Shown here one piece after another: positions 36,528 through 49,310 of a stretch of 64,000 nt of DNA. The position numbers and the translations under genes are program-made. Under the pieces are notes generated by a model, which ran no database searches, was not told where the DNA came from, and saw only the letters and a list, made by a program, of their open reading frames with translations. This DNA comes from Sphagnum compactum (lineage: Eukaryota > Bryophyta > Sphagnopsida > Sphagnales): assembly GCA_965153455.1 (NCBI GenBank), contig OZ234500.1:7626001-7690000 (forward strand). Reading direction: 5' to 3'. How positions within the stretch are numbered: position 1 is the stretch's first letter; the number at the start of each line of letters is the position of its first letter.

Positions 36528-36599
36528 GTTTCACACCACGAACTTGCCTTACAAGCAACCTCAATTTAATTTCGAATGAAAACACCAACTAATTTTGAT

Positions 36600-38263
36600 G
36601 GATGGCATATAGTTTAACATGCCAATACATTTATGTCTTGTATATGTATATATATATATATATATATATAATCCTCTACACAACTTTAATCAAAACAAAG
36701 TATTTGAGGGAAAAAAATAGATTATTTTTGGAGAATTATTTTTGTTCTCCATAAGGTGTTTGGAGACAAAAACATATTTTCAACAATTTTTGTTTTTCTG
36801 GTAGCAATTTGCATTATTTAGTATTTGGCAAATAGATTGTGTAAAATGGGTGTGGCCTAAAATTCAACTTTGTGGTGTGTTGGTCCTCTCCAAACTTCCC
36901 ACCAACTATGGGAACATTGGAACAAGTGAAAAGTACCACAACCTTGGTGGTGTCTAAGGACATGGAATTAGTTGGTAGTTGCGGTTTCTCCATCTCCTTC
37001 ACCAAAACCTAAAAGACCCCTCCCCCCCCATTTTCAATGTTCATTATTCTCCTTCTCTCCTTGCACTAGTCATGTATGTGTAAAATTTATCAACACCCAA
37101 TTCCCAATTGTGGTTTCAATGAAGGCCACTTCTTGCAAAAATCTCTTTCTCATTCACTTTCTTCTTAAATCATCAAAGTTGTTAGCTATGCAGGGTGAAT
37201 TTGTAGTGATGGGTGTTGTGAAGTTAAGAAGAGGCGGTGCAAGTATTGCCCACTCTTCACAAAAGTCGATGAACTAATTACTCATGTCATGGGCCCAACT
37301 AGAAACATCGGTGGTCTAGTAGAGTGAAGTTCTTTTCATGTCTTTGATCTCCATGTACAAGGAGTACAAACAAGCTCACAATCTACCCTTGAATTTCTAT
37401 GGGAAATTTTCTTAGAAGCTCTAAGTTGTAGTTTATTTGGATATACATATTTTCACTCTTAAAGATCCCATGTTGTAACTTTTATTATGGTTTTGAAGTT
37501 GTTAGAGATGTTGAAAACCAAAAGTTCACACATATTTGGCTCAATCACTACAACACATTTACCACAAATATATGTGCACAAGGGGACGATCGCTACAAAT
37601 CACATTTTTTCATGGCATGAGAATGACTTCTAATAGAGCATTGGGTGTGTTCATCATCTCTCACAAAAAGAAAGGTGCAACATAGATCAAAGGGCTTCAT
37701 GATGCTTCGGGTAATTCTTTGTTCCTACTAGGCATATAGTTTGTTGTTGGGTCACTTGTGGGAATCTTGGATAATCAAAACACATTGTGACCATTTTTGC
37801 AATGGGATTCAATAGATTGTGAAAGCATTGTGAACATAAGAAAATTGCCCTATGAATGAATAGGACTTAGGTCACGGATATGTCTCCATATGTTTACATG
37901 TATAACCTCATATTGATTTTTATCCACTTTTTGTTTGCCTTTCCAATCTTTCCTTGTTTTGAACCTTGAAGCCTTAGATGTCTTAAGGATGCGGAATTTG
38001 CTTAATCTCTTTGTAGGCACTCCATGGTATAAGAAAACAAGCCACAAAGACAATAACTCCCGTCCAATGGACCCGCTCAAAGTCAGGGGTAAAAAAACAA
38101 TCTTCATCCATAGCAATGGAGGGAAGCATGAATTTGTTTCTTCTTTGCAATATTGTTACTTCAACTTTGGAGAGAACCATGTTTCTTGATGTGCAAAGAA
38201 AGAGCTTAACCTAAGTAAAAATCAAAGCTAAAGAAACTGGTCTCTTCTGCTTCACATTTGCAG
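36600..38263. other. AT-rich DNA upstream of citrate synthase exon 38264, possible transposon debris
   Basis: Contains (TA)n at 36641-36671. Near 37215-37310 the plus strand reads CCEVKKRRCKYCPLF then HVMGPTRNIGGL, which faintly recalls a BED zinc finger of hAT-type elements. It is too short and broken to call. Otherwise nothing is recognised; if the exon at 36432 is real this is the first intron. Confidence 0.3.
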
Positions 38264-40983
38264 GACATGTTGTCAAGACTGACAGAACTAGTTCCCAAAG
38301 AACAGGTACAAATTCTATTGCAACATCTCAGAGTTTGTAAATAAAAAATAATTGAGTCACAAAATTCTGCAATTTTGAAAGTATAATGACAATGTAGCAG
38401 ACCTAACTTAACAAATGCATGAAGACACTATTGGAAACACCAAATTTTTCTAAATTTTTGTAATGTACAAAATCTCATAGCATTTAACCCTTTTCTTTTT
38501 TTTTTGCAGGAGCGGCTCAAAAAGATAAAGAAAGAGTATGGAAAGATCTCTTTGGGTGACACAACAGTTGATATGGTAATGCACTTGAACTCAAAACCCA
38601 ACTCCCACAATTTGCTAGTAACAAATGGGTCACACTCATAACTTGATTGTTGATTACTTGCATTCACATGGAGATATGAAAATTTCCTTGAATAATTGGT
38701 GAAAAGGGTTGAATCAAGCTTTTTTTTTGGTCTTTTTTTTCTGCAAATGTTCACCACACCACAAATTTCATCACAAAAAATAATCCAGTGTGATTCATAA
38801 AAAGGACGTTTTTCAAAGAAACGCACAACCATCGCCAGATAATAGAGTTATTCGTAAAGTCACACAATTAGGAAGGTGAGAACAGCTAGTTTCAACTTAA
38901 TAGGGTATCAAACACGAAGAAAATTTTACAAAACCAAATAATTGGGACCCAAATTTTAGTTTTTCCACAAATTTTGGTGATAAAATGAGTTTCATCCTCC
39001 ACTGCTGCTACATATATTTTCAGTGCTCCCCTACCTGTACAACTACTATAGTTACTCTCGAACCTTGTGCATTAAATGCGGAGTTTCAGCATTTCATACG
39101 GAGGTTTAATAAAAATGTCCTTACATTGTGGACACCACTGAAAGAGGGGATAGGGGGTGAAAGAGAGGGTGAAGACTTTACGGATAACTCTATTGAGAAA
39201 AGAAATTCTGAAATTGGCGTATTTAGAAAGCATGTTGGTCATGTTGCTGTACATGGGATCCCTACAGAAGTTTATATCAGCAGAATTGATTCAAAAAGGG
39301 TTCAAGATTTTCAGTACTGTAGAAGGGAAAATATTTCAAACAACAATTATAAAAGCAATGCAAAGTTTGATGCTCATCTGATGGGTCATTTCTTGAAGAT
39401 GCTCAGAGTAGTACCCATCTATCTATCTGTATGTGAGAACAATGGATCATGCACATAGAATGAATCATGCTGATTGATTGATTGATCGATTGTTGCCAAA
39501 ATAAAATGAAGGAAACAACAACAACAAATGAGGCTTTTGCTCTCTAGAACAATGCATATTGATACGGGGTTGATGGATGTTGGAAGAATAGTGTGTTGGT
39601 GGGATGCGGGGCATAAAAGGCATGCTCTGGGAGACATCATTGCTTGATGCAGATGAGGTACCGATGCAATGAATTCAAATTGGAAAGAATGGAATTAGAC
39701 TTGTCAAAAAAATTGTCATGGTAACAAATTTGCACATGAATAAGCTTTAGGTCAAGCGGGTGTTGTGCTTTGGTGCATAATAAGAGCTAAACAAAAAAAG
39801 GGCAATGCTGTGATCGATTCAAGTGGATTGCTTGATAATCGTGAGTTCCCTTTTTCTAAAGCATTTGTGCTAGTTCGTGAGATACGAGTTGGGTGCGGTG
39901 TGTATATATTACATATAGTAAAAGACGTCGGGATGAGAAATGAAGTTTCCCCTGAATCCGTCCCGTCCATCATCTGTCTCGTCATCCGTCCCGTCATCCA
40001 TCCAAACAGAACAAATATATATTTAAAAAAGGGCAAAAACTAGGAAAAAAAAAAACAGAAAAACACTTTAACAATTAGAAACTTTTTGCAGGGGATTAGG
40101 TTTAGGGGACTCTCAATTCCCGAGTGCCAAAAGAAGTTGCCAGCGGCAATCAAAGGGGGTGAACCATTACCAGAAGGCTTGTTATGGCTACTTGTGACTG
40201 GCGAGGTCGGTTCCAAATTTTTTTTTAATAATTTTTCTGTGTTCACAACGAGTTCATCCCTTTAATTTTTCTTCAAGCCCCAATTCACACAATAAATATT
40301 GTTGGAATGCAAAATATTAGGGTATTGGTTTTGGTCAAGGATGTCCCCCAAACTACTCTATGATTTTCTCATATTTTTTAAAATTTTGAAGTATACCTAA
40401 TGTGCACACTAATAACATTGAGATTTTGGTGTTTTTTTTTGCTCTTGGAAATTTTAAGGTTCCAAACAAGGACCAAGTGGCCGGATTAACAAAGGACCTA
40501 AGGGCACGTTCCAAGGTTCCAGGTATGAGAAAATTATTTCCTTTCACAACGGGGTTAGTATTATATTACTTACTTCCCCCATAAAATGTTCTTTTAGGAA
40601 GCCGCAAATAATTGTGTATTCTTCAGCACGAGTTTTAAAACTCTTATAAAAACCCTTCTAAGATATGTAGAATTAGGCTATATATATACTTGGAGAATTT
40701 GTGAAGAACTTTGAGAGAATGTGGATTTTTTTTCATCCGGAAATTTGGATGTATCATCATGCAAAAATGTGTGGAGATTTCCTCATTTGCTGAACAGAGT
40801 GGGTTAGGATGTGTTTTTTTTTTCATGGTAGGGTTTGTGTTTGATGTGTTGAATCAATTTCCAAAGTCCGCACACCCCATGACCCAACTTACTGCGGGCA
40901 TCATGGCCCTCCAGGTACCCAAATTTTCATCCATGAGGCTAGCTAGGGTTTGTTCACATGTGCAAAATCAACAAAAGTAAGGA

Positions 40984-41018
<35 letters not shown>

Positions 41019-44000
41019 TATAAACACCAGAGATAAAGTTTCACATCTTTAATCATCCTTCTATATTTTTGGCTACACAATTGAAAACCAAATATACGAA
41101 TCTGACAATTTTAACTCTTTTTTTTTTTTGGTGGGTTTTGGTTCTGGTGCTAAAAAAACCCTCAAAAATACCTTCTTTTTTTCAAATTTTTAATTTTTAA
41201 TTTCGCCATTAAAAAAAAAGGCTGGTCAGTGGGTCATGCACAGTGACTTGATTTCATACCAAATTTTTGCCATTTCAACAAAAAAAAAAAAAAAAATTCT
41301 TAAAAGGATATTCTGTCAAAAAGACCCCTGTATTTTGGAAGAAAATTCACCCAGGAAAAGAATTTTTAAAAATTACCAAAATCACAGCAATTGCCTACAA
41401 TATGAAAGGGTGCTAAAGATTTTCTACGCCCAAATTTTGAATATAGCCAACCTTAGCTAAATATTCGTATGGATGATAATCACTTGAGCAACATCCCAAA
41501 ACTAGAAAAATAAATAAATAATTATAATTTTTAATTTTTTTAAAAAATTATAAAAAATTTAATTTTTAATTTTCTTAAATTATAAAAATAAAATAATGAA
41601 CTAATAAAAACTGGTCACACTTGGTTGGTGTTATGAAATTATCTCAAAATGCTTAATGAAGTTTGAAATATGACACTTGGAAAATGTTTTCTTCTTTAGT
41701 TTTCTACATATATTCATTCCAACTCAAGTGGAGGTACCCAAATGGGTCATTCATTAATATGAATTATAGTTATTTTATTTTATTTTATTTTATTTTGTCA
41801 AGATTTTAAAAAATCTGAAATATTGGAATGCAGACTGGGAGTGAATTTGCCAAGGCCTATGAACAAGGAATTCACAAGAGCAAGTAAGGATCCTATTTAA
41901 TTGGAAACTTGGTATCTCATATTAAGTTTATTTAGATTTATTTATTTATTTATTTATTTATTTGTTTACAAATCATTATCATGAAAACTGCTGTTCACAT
42001 GGATGTAGCCATAAATGGCATATATATAAAAAAGCCCTTACAGAAATGATAAATCATAATGGCAATTTATATTTCATGGAAAATTTTGCTTCATTACAGA
42101 TATTGGCAACCGACTTACGAAGATTCTTTGAATTTGATAGCACAACTGCCCGAGGTGGCTGCTTTCATTTACCGCAGGTAAGTAAAAGTTAGTTTCAAAT
42201 GTTTTTATTCTGCCCTTTCCAATAGGATCACACCACGTAAAGAACTTTTTCCGGCGTTGGGCAGCGATTAGAAAAAGGAGCACACATCACCCCATGGTTA
42301 TGAGGGTGCCTTAGGAGGACTCATAACCGCGGTTCTCACAAATGTCAAAGACCCACGGTTCTTAACTAGATGGGGGGAAGAAATCTCAAGCAGCCAGCCC
42401 AACACCCACCAGTTCATTGCCGGATCTTTAATTTAACCCGCCGGTTCTTTAAGGTTTTTGAAATAACCTGAACCGGTGTTTCTTTGATTCCAACGGGTTT
42501 CAAAGAAACAGAACCGCCGGTTCTCTTATTTCGAAATAATGTTTTTTAAAATAATGGAACCAGCGAGGCCACACAATTTCTTTTATAAATTCAAATAATA
42601 ATGGCATAACATTATGGGTTTTTCCTCTGTTATTAGAGTGGATATATCCCACACAAGGAAAGCCTATATTTAACGATGAGAAATTTATCAAAATAGATTA
42701 AAAATTATATATATGGCCATTTTCTTTTTCTTTTTCTTTTTTGCTGAAAAGGGAAAAAATTGGGTGTGTTTGTGTGTGTGTGTGTGTGTGTGTATTTTTT
42801 TTTTTCCCATCCAATAATTTATTTGTAATAGAGTTTACAAGGGGGGAAAGCCAATAGCGACAAATCCAAATTTGGATTATGCGGCTAATTATGCACACAT
42901 GTTGGGATTTCAAGACCAAAAAATGCACGAACTCATGCGTCTCTACATAACAATTCATAGGTATGCCAATTTATTGTATGATCTATAGCCAATTTTTTTT
43001 GCCCCCAATTTCTCCAATTACCACCATTCCCCAAAAAACTTACTTCAATAGCCATTATTAATGCTGATAAATATTCAATAAAATATATAAAACAAAAATC
43101 TTTAATTTCATTCAATTTATATATTTATGTATTTTTTATTTATTTAAAAAATTATTTCATGACATTTATGCATATATATATATATACATGATGAAATTTT
43201 AACTGATTTATGAACATGGATGAGAGGGCAGTGATCATGAAGGTGGCAATGTGAGTGCACACACCGTCCATTTGGTATGTCTCTAATATTCAAATAATTT
43301 ATTGTAAAATTAATGTTGAATTAGGAAAAAGGTGCAATATTTTCCATGATCTTAAGGTTCAGAATATATTATATAATAATGAAAATATAAAAATATCTAC
43401 TATCTAATCCACAATATATGTAGTTGCATATATAACATAGTCTTGTATTCTTTTGAAAGAAAACATCAAAGAGGACATGAAATTAGCCAAATTCTGAAAA
43501 TGGGGGGAAAAAAAATCAAAACGTATTGAGAACATGGAAGACGACATGAAATTAACCAAAAAGGAAAATTACTAAAATTTTCATAATAATTTTTTTAGGT
43601 TTAAAATTTTAGGGTATTATTGGGTATGTTGTGCCCTAAGTGGGAGTAAGGTCCCTAAGTGGATGGCTACATCCAATGGGGAAAAAACCTAAGTAAGCCA
43701 TCATTGGTCTCTACACAAATTATGAAATAAATTAATTTTATAAATTAATTTCAAATTATTTGGGCACCCTAGAAAAATAAATAAATAAATAAATAAAGCT
43801 TCAACAAGTGGGGCTTTGGACATCCAAACAAAGAAGTAATTTGTAGTGACTTTGAGTGTTACATTGTTCTCAGGTAGGAAGTGCACTATCGGATCCATAC
43901 CTCTCAGTTGCTGCTGGAATGAACGGATTAGCGGGCCCTCTACATGGCCTTGCAAATCAGGTTTTTACCAATTTAAGTTTATACGACTCCTAAAAGAAAG

Positions 44001-46770
44001 AGAGTAGAGTAGGCATAAGGTCCCATGGATTCCTAAATAGTAGGCTTAAGATCCCATCTACTCCTAAAATTTCATGATCCAGTATGTTTAGCCTTATGAT
44101 AAAGTTCACCTCATGCTTTATGGTGCATTTAAAGGCCCAAGGGCCAAAATATGGGGCCACACTTGGCTATTGCCTAGTCTTGGGCCCCATACTTTGGGAA
44201 TAATTATGGGGCTGTACCCTAACATAAAACATGCCCTCAAAATTATATCAATAAAGAAGAAGAATTTATTTATGTACGCAAAAATGTTCGAAATTGTTCG
44301 AAATTGTTGTCAATTATGATGATTTTTTTTTTGTTAGTTAATCGTTGTGCAAATACCAATTACAACTAAAGAAATATATGGCTAAATTTTTTTTTTCTCT
44401 TTTTTTTTCACTTTAGATAGTGTCCATAATGGTGCATTTTCACCACAAGGATGGATCTCTACAATTATTTAATTATTTTGTTAAATTTTGCAGGAGGTTT
44501 TGAGGTGGATTCAAGGTGTAGTCAAAGAGGTTGGGGCGGATGTTAGCACAGAAAAATTGAAGGAATTTGTTTGGAAAACATTGAAAAGTGGCAAGGTAAG
44601 AAGAAACAATAGTAAAAATGAATCACCTACAAAGGAAGCCGCCAAACTTTTTTTCTCTCTAGTTCATTCATGTGCAAAGCATCTCCATTAATAATCCTTT
44701 AATGGGTTTTTTTTTCAATTTTTTTAATTTAGAAATTTGATAAATTTCCCTGAAACAAAGGAAAAGAAAAAGAAGCAAAATTGGTTGAATTTGCACTAGA
44801 AACCCAAAATTTTCCCAACTTTTTTTTGTAGAAAAAACAACAACAATTTTTTTTCCCAAAAAGAAAACACTAATCCTCATGTAAAAACTTAATTTTTCTT
44901 TCATGATTTGTGTATTTTCACTAAGAAATGAGGGAAGGAAAAAACTTATGTGTTATAGGTAGTGCCTGGGTATGGGCATGCGGTGTTACGGAAAACAGAC
45001 CCCCGTTATGCTTGCCAAAGAGAATTTGCACTTAAGCATCTTCCAAATGACCCATTGTTCAAAATGGTAAGCCACATGCACCATTTGAATAGTTAGGGCC
45101 TTTTTCCCAAAATATTTAAATTTTTGATAGATAACTCAATTTAACAATCAATGAATGTTTTTAGAGTGCTGAAATTCATTTAATAGGAATCAAATGTTTT
45201 GTTTGTGCATCTTTTGGAGTTGGCTTAAGATTTCATCAATTAAACACATATATATTAATCCAAAAAAAATCAACTAATGCCTCTTTATTATATATAATAT
45301 TGAAACATTTGAATGTGACAATAATCACAACAGCCTTATTATTTTGCAAAATTATTTTCTAAATTAATAATAATTTCTTTGGTGGCATGGGCAGGTGTCC
45401 AAAATATATGAGGTTGTTCCACCAATTCTTTTGGAAACTGGAAAGGTAAATGGAGTTACCTACTATACACATCACACCCCTCACAATAAGCAATTTTCTC
45501 CAATGCATTTGGAATTTGAATCTCCCCAATTTTAGTTCTTCCTTTCCCCTCTTAACTTTTAGAAAATCAAAATTTCAGAATTTCATTAGATTTTGTTGTC
45601 AGATTTTTAATTTTATTTTTTGCATTTGGAACACCAAGAAACAAATTTGAGTATTTAATTACTTCATTAAAAAGGTGAAAGAGCCCTATATTGGGCCTAC
45701 ACTAATTCACACTCTAAATGGGATTTTACAAACATTAGGCACCCAAATTGATTTTTCAAAATGAAAATTAGAGTTCAAACTTCAAATATAATCAAACAAT
45801 AATGGGTAATAATGTTGGTTATATTGTCCTACAACATAATCTTATGGTAGGGAAAAAAGTACCTAGATAATCAAAGGGGAAGAGTCTATGCAGGTAAAAA
45901 ACCCATGGCCAAATGTTGATGCACATAGTGGGGTTTTGCTTCAATACTTTGGCTTAAAAGAGGAAAAGTGAGTGTCACACCAATTTGGAAAAACCACAAA
46001 AAAATAATTAAAAAGTAAAAATGCATGATCTACTCTCATGTCCAAGTTCCAAAAAGTATTGAAGAATACAACTACATTTAGTCAATGCATCAATTTCCAT
46101 TGCAAATACTAAATTTGTAGCCTTGAATCTTATAGATAGTTCAAAGGAACTTTTGCAACATGTGTCAATGTAAAGCACACCCAAGAAATTCTCTAGTGTA
46201 TTTGGAGGGCACTTTATTGTCAAGAATATCACTTGTAGAGAAGAGGAGAGATCTTACACCTCCTCCTTTAAGAGTGGGAGGGATCTTATGCCTAACGACC
46301 CCCTCCTTAAGAATGACACTCTTAAGGAATAGTACTTAAGAATAACATCCCTTCCCCACTCTTAAAGCAAAAAAATCCCTCTACATCCTACACCCCTTGG
46401 TGATCTCGGCATGCATGCTTAGGTTTTTTTACAATAATGTTGCAGCTACTACACGGTACTTTTTGGAGTGTCCCGAACCATTGGTGTGCTTTCCCAGGTA
46501 TGACATATCTACATTAACAATCACAACCTAAACCTTCAATTGTAATATGGTTTAGGGTTTAGGGTTTAGAAATATGTTTTGGAATACCACAAAAACATGA
46601 TTGTAAGTTGTTGTATCTAGAAATTGTTGTTTCAACCTTATATAACATCCACATTGGATAATTGGGTGCAGCTGATATGGGATCGGGCATTAGGGCTTCC
46701 CATAGAAAGGCCCAAAAGTTTGACATTTGGATGGATCGAAAATTATTGCAAAAAGAAAGCCAAAAAGTAA
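38264..46770 (+). CDS. CSY4: mitochondrial citrate synthase, 17 recognised exons, 435 aa of the mature enzyme
   Basis: Joins oxaloacetate and acetyl-CoA into citrate, the entry step of the TCA cycle, in the mitochondrial matrix. Exons: 38264-38305, 38510-38575, 39591-39656, 40092-40205, 40459-40522, 40832-40914, 41834-41883, 42100-42177, 42832-42960, 43232-43274, 43874-43960, 44494-44595, 44959-45066, 45395-45445, 45894-45967, 46446-46497, 46672-46770; all phases agree. Landmarks: [20 protein letters not shown] at the start, [48 protein letters not shown] with a catalytic-site His, [14 protein letters not shown] with the active His, [14 protein letters not shown] with the third site His and substrate Arg, and [13 protein letters not shown]. 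It ends with KKKAKK. The N-terminal targeting region is not in these exons; a candidate lies at 36432. The assembly resembles the mitochondrial, not the peroxisomal, isoform. Donors after 39656 (GTACCG) and 40205 (GTCGGT) are weak. A (TG)n tract lies just before the 42832 exon. Confidence 0.93.
41938..41963 (+). repeat. (TTTA)n microsatellite in a citrate synthase intron
   Basis: Six TTTA units. A (TTTTA)n run lies at about 41770-41796, an (AAAT)n run at about 43771-43797 and a (TG)n run at 42770-42793, all inside introns of this gene. Confidence 0.85.
42440..42535. repeat. nested inverted repeats rich in ACCGGCGGTTC-type text
   Basis: GTTTCTTTGATTCC at 42478 and GGTTTCAAAGAAAC at about 42496 form a hairpin, flanked by GAACCGGTG and GAACCGCCGGTTC. 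It lies in the citrate synthase intron between 42177 and 42832. A related, more decayed piece is at about 12830-13025. Confidence 0.5.
46550..46569 (+). repeat. interstitial telomere-type (TTTAGGG) run in the last citrate synthase intron
   Basis: GGTTTAGGGTTTAGGGTTTA. Three tandem plant telomere-type units, between the exons at 46497 and 46672. Confidence 0.8.
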
Positions 46771-48660
46771 ATGTCGTTAATATGTTTACATTCATTTGTT
46801 GAGATTCAACATGACTTCTTAGATTGTGGTTTTCATCCCATGATTTCATAAAATTACTCCTTACAAAGTTTTGTTTTCAGTTGATCAAAAATACATTTGT
46901 ATGTTTATTGTTGTTGCCTGTGGAGGATTGGGAAATTTGGAGCATGTAGTGTTGATAACACCTTATATAGCATAATGGGTTTCTGCCATTTTTGTGATAT
47001 TGAAAGTTTGCCAAGTTTTTTGAAAAAATTTAGCAAAATTATTCAAATTTACACTTTTTAAAAAAAATTGAGATTTTTCCCAAAAATTCTTCCATAAAAT
47101 GGCAAAAACATTTGAAAAGAAAAAGCATTGCTTAACATTGTTGCAACCATAGGTGCATGCAAATTTTCAACAATAGAGCACTAGGAGAAATTTCTTAGTG
47201 TATTTGGAGGGCACCTTGTATCCATAATATGTCTCTTAGAAAGAGGAGGGATATTATGCCTTCTTCTTAAGAGTGAGAGAGATGTTATGCTTATGAGTAG
47301 GCTTAAGAATCCTCCCCACATTGTAATTTACACATTAATGATCAACTTTGCCTTATGCTTTAAAATGGGTAAAGTCTAATATGGGTGGGGGCCATTCCTA
47401 AAATGTGAGGCTAGACTCAACTATCACTATATCCTAAGCCCCTTGTTTTGAGAATGTGCCCACCCTAGGGCCTTACCAACACATGAGGACTTAGAGGAAT
47501 TTCCTACCATACTTGGAGGTCACCTTATACCATGCATATCCCTCTTGTTTAAGAGGAAGGATCTTTTTGCATACTATTTGGGAACGAGAAAAATCTTGTA
47601 GAAAACAATAGATTTTTTTTATGCAAGTTTTTTTTTTGACAAAAGAATATTTTGTCACAAATTCCTCTTTTTTGGAAAAAAACAATCATCAAAAATGAAA
47701 AAATAAATAAATTCACACAAAATTTGCCACAATTAACAACTTGAAAAGATAAACAATTCTTTATTGAATATATTGAATCTTGCCAAATTTGGCTAAAAGT
47801 TCTTACAAATGATTGCCACTCGAACAACATCACAAAATTGAAAAAAATAAAAATACACACGTTACCTTTTACAATTTTTTAAAATTTGAAAAAAAATCTC
47901 TAATTAAACAATTGAAATGGTTTTTGAATTTGTATTCTAAGAATGAAAATTGACAATTCTTAACCCCCCCCCCCCCCCCCCCCCTTTTCAAAAAAGAAAA
48001 CTAATTGTGTTTGCCCCATGCATGCTTGGTAAAACCTAAAATCATACATGCATGTGTATTATTTTAACACAATAATAAATTTTTATAACATAAAAGGCAA
48101 CAACAACACAAACAATTTAATCAATTAAAAGTTAATTTCATTATATTTTTGTTATTAAATCTTCATCAAAACCTTACTAATTTTTTAAAAATAACATCAA
48201 ATTAATTAAAAATATTTATATCTCACAAACCGAATTTTATATTAAAATTTTAATGTATTTTAAAATTGATGTGTTTTATTTCAATCAATTCTTGCATAAT
48301 CTTTCAAATAAATTTTTTAATAATCTAATTTTAATAAGATTTAAAGGAATTGAAGTTAATTATTTGTATGTTTAGCAAAAAATTAAAAAAATTAATCATA
48401 TGAATTTTTTGTACATTTTATAGTGATATGAAACCTCATGACACAAAAAGGCAAGTGACAACCAAAAGAATGATGGATGGTCTTTACAACGATCGATTCC
48501 AAGTGAACATGTTTCTCCCTTTAGCTATGCAAGTTTGCAGATGTTTACATCAATAGACGAAAGAGAAAGAGTTTTTTCATCGATGTGCCAACATGATGTG
48601 AGAAACGAAGGGCATTGGAAATCCTCCTCTTTCAATTTTGCGCACATTTTATAGACAGAA
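46771..48660. other. AT-rich DNA between citrate synthase and the helicase
   Basis: Contains a fragment with GGGTAAAGTCTAATATGGG (47365) related to pieces at 31.0 and 35.8 kb, a relic of the 70-bp satellite core at 47782-47850, and an uninterrupted C21 tract at 47964-47984. No gene is recognised. Confidence 0.5.
47964..47984. repeat. poly-C tract, 21 bases
   Basis: Twenty-one consecutive C residues, the longest mononucleotide G/C run in the window. Such tracts are error-prone in sequencing, so the length may not be exact. Confidence 0.9.
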
Positions 48661-48665
48661 GGGTG

Positions 48666-48820
48666 TCGATGACGTTACAATGTGCACAAGTGATCTTTAT
48701 TTGGTCAATGACGTTACAATGTGCACGTGCTATCTCTTTGGTCAATGATGTTACAATGTGCGTATGCGATCTCTATTTAGTCAATGACGTTACAATGTAC
48801 ACATGCGATCTCTATTTGGA
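48666..48820 (+). repeat. four tandem ~39-bp repeats with TGACGT(T)ACA sites, upstream of the helicase
   Basis: Starts at 48666, 48705, 48742 and 48781. Each unit has TCRATGAYGTTACAATGTRC, then a GATCTCTATTTGG-like end. Three of the four keep TGACGT, the core bound by TGA-class bZIP factors; one junction creates CACGTG (48724), a G-box. The open frame that runs through it is a by-product of the period. It lies about 0.7-0.9 kb before the RH18-like start codon. Confidence 0.75.
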
Positions 48821-49235
48821 AACATGTTGTTGCAATAGGTGAAGGTTCTTGTAAGCTAAGTGTCCTTTCAAAAGGTCCTCCCCTTCCCTTATTTGATATG
48901 CTTTCTCTTGACAAGAAGAGGTTCGAGAACTTGATGTTCCCTTTGTGGTTCACCTATTGTTTTTGGTCTTCTTGGACATAGGTCCTTCCATTTTGTTCTT
49001 TCCCCTTTCTTGAGTGTTTTGATTTATTTATGATTGGCAAGTTTTCATCATCATTGTATAGAAGCATGATTAAATCAATTACCCAACATTCATATTGTTT
49101 GATAAGAAACCCAACAAATAGATGGGTAGGCTTCAAAACAACACATCAATTGGATGGGTGCACCCAAAATCTACAGATGCGCATCCATTAGCTTGTGGCA
49201 ATAAAAAAAAAACATCAAACATTGGTAAACATCAG

Positions 49236-49310
49236 GAAACCCTAAACCCTAAAGAGTAAACCCTAACCCTAAAGATTGCTCTGAGATGGAGACTAAGGGT
49301 TAGGGTTTCT
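49236..49310 (+). promoter_or_regulatory. telo-box cluster in the helicase promoter/leader
   Basis: AAACCCTAAACCCTAAA at about 49238 and TAAACCCTAACCCTAAAG at about 49258, followed by the inverted form CTAAGGGTTAGGGTTTC at 49293-49309. AAACCCTAA boxes near the transcription start are typical of plant genes for ribosomal proteins and ribosome biogenesis, which fits the helicase 225 bases downstream. Confidence 0.7.

Noticed and set aside
37850-38180. Minus-strand frames faintly like an hAT transposase segment (VACFLIPWSAY)
   Set aside because: The match is a few residues only, and the BED-like piece nearby is on the other strand.
48615-48842. 75-codon open frame with repeated VNDVTMC peptide
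   Set aside because: It is the translation of the four 39-bp repeats; period 39 keeps the frame open by accident.
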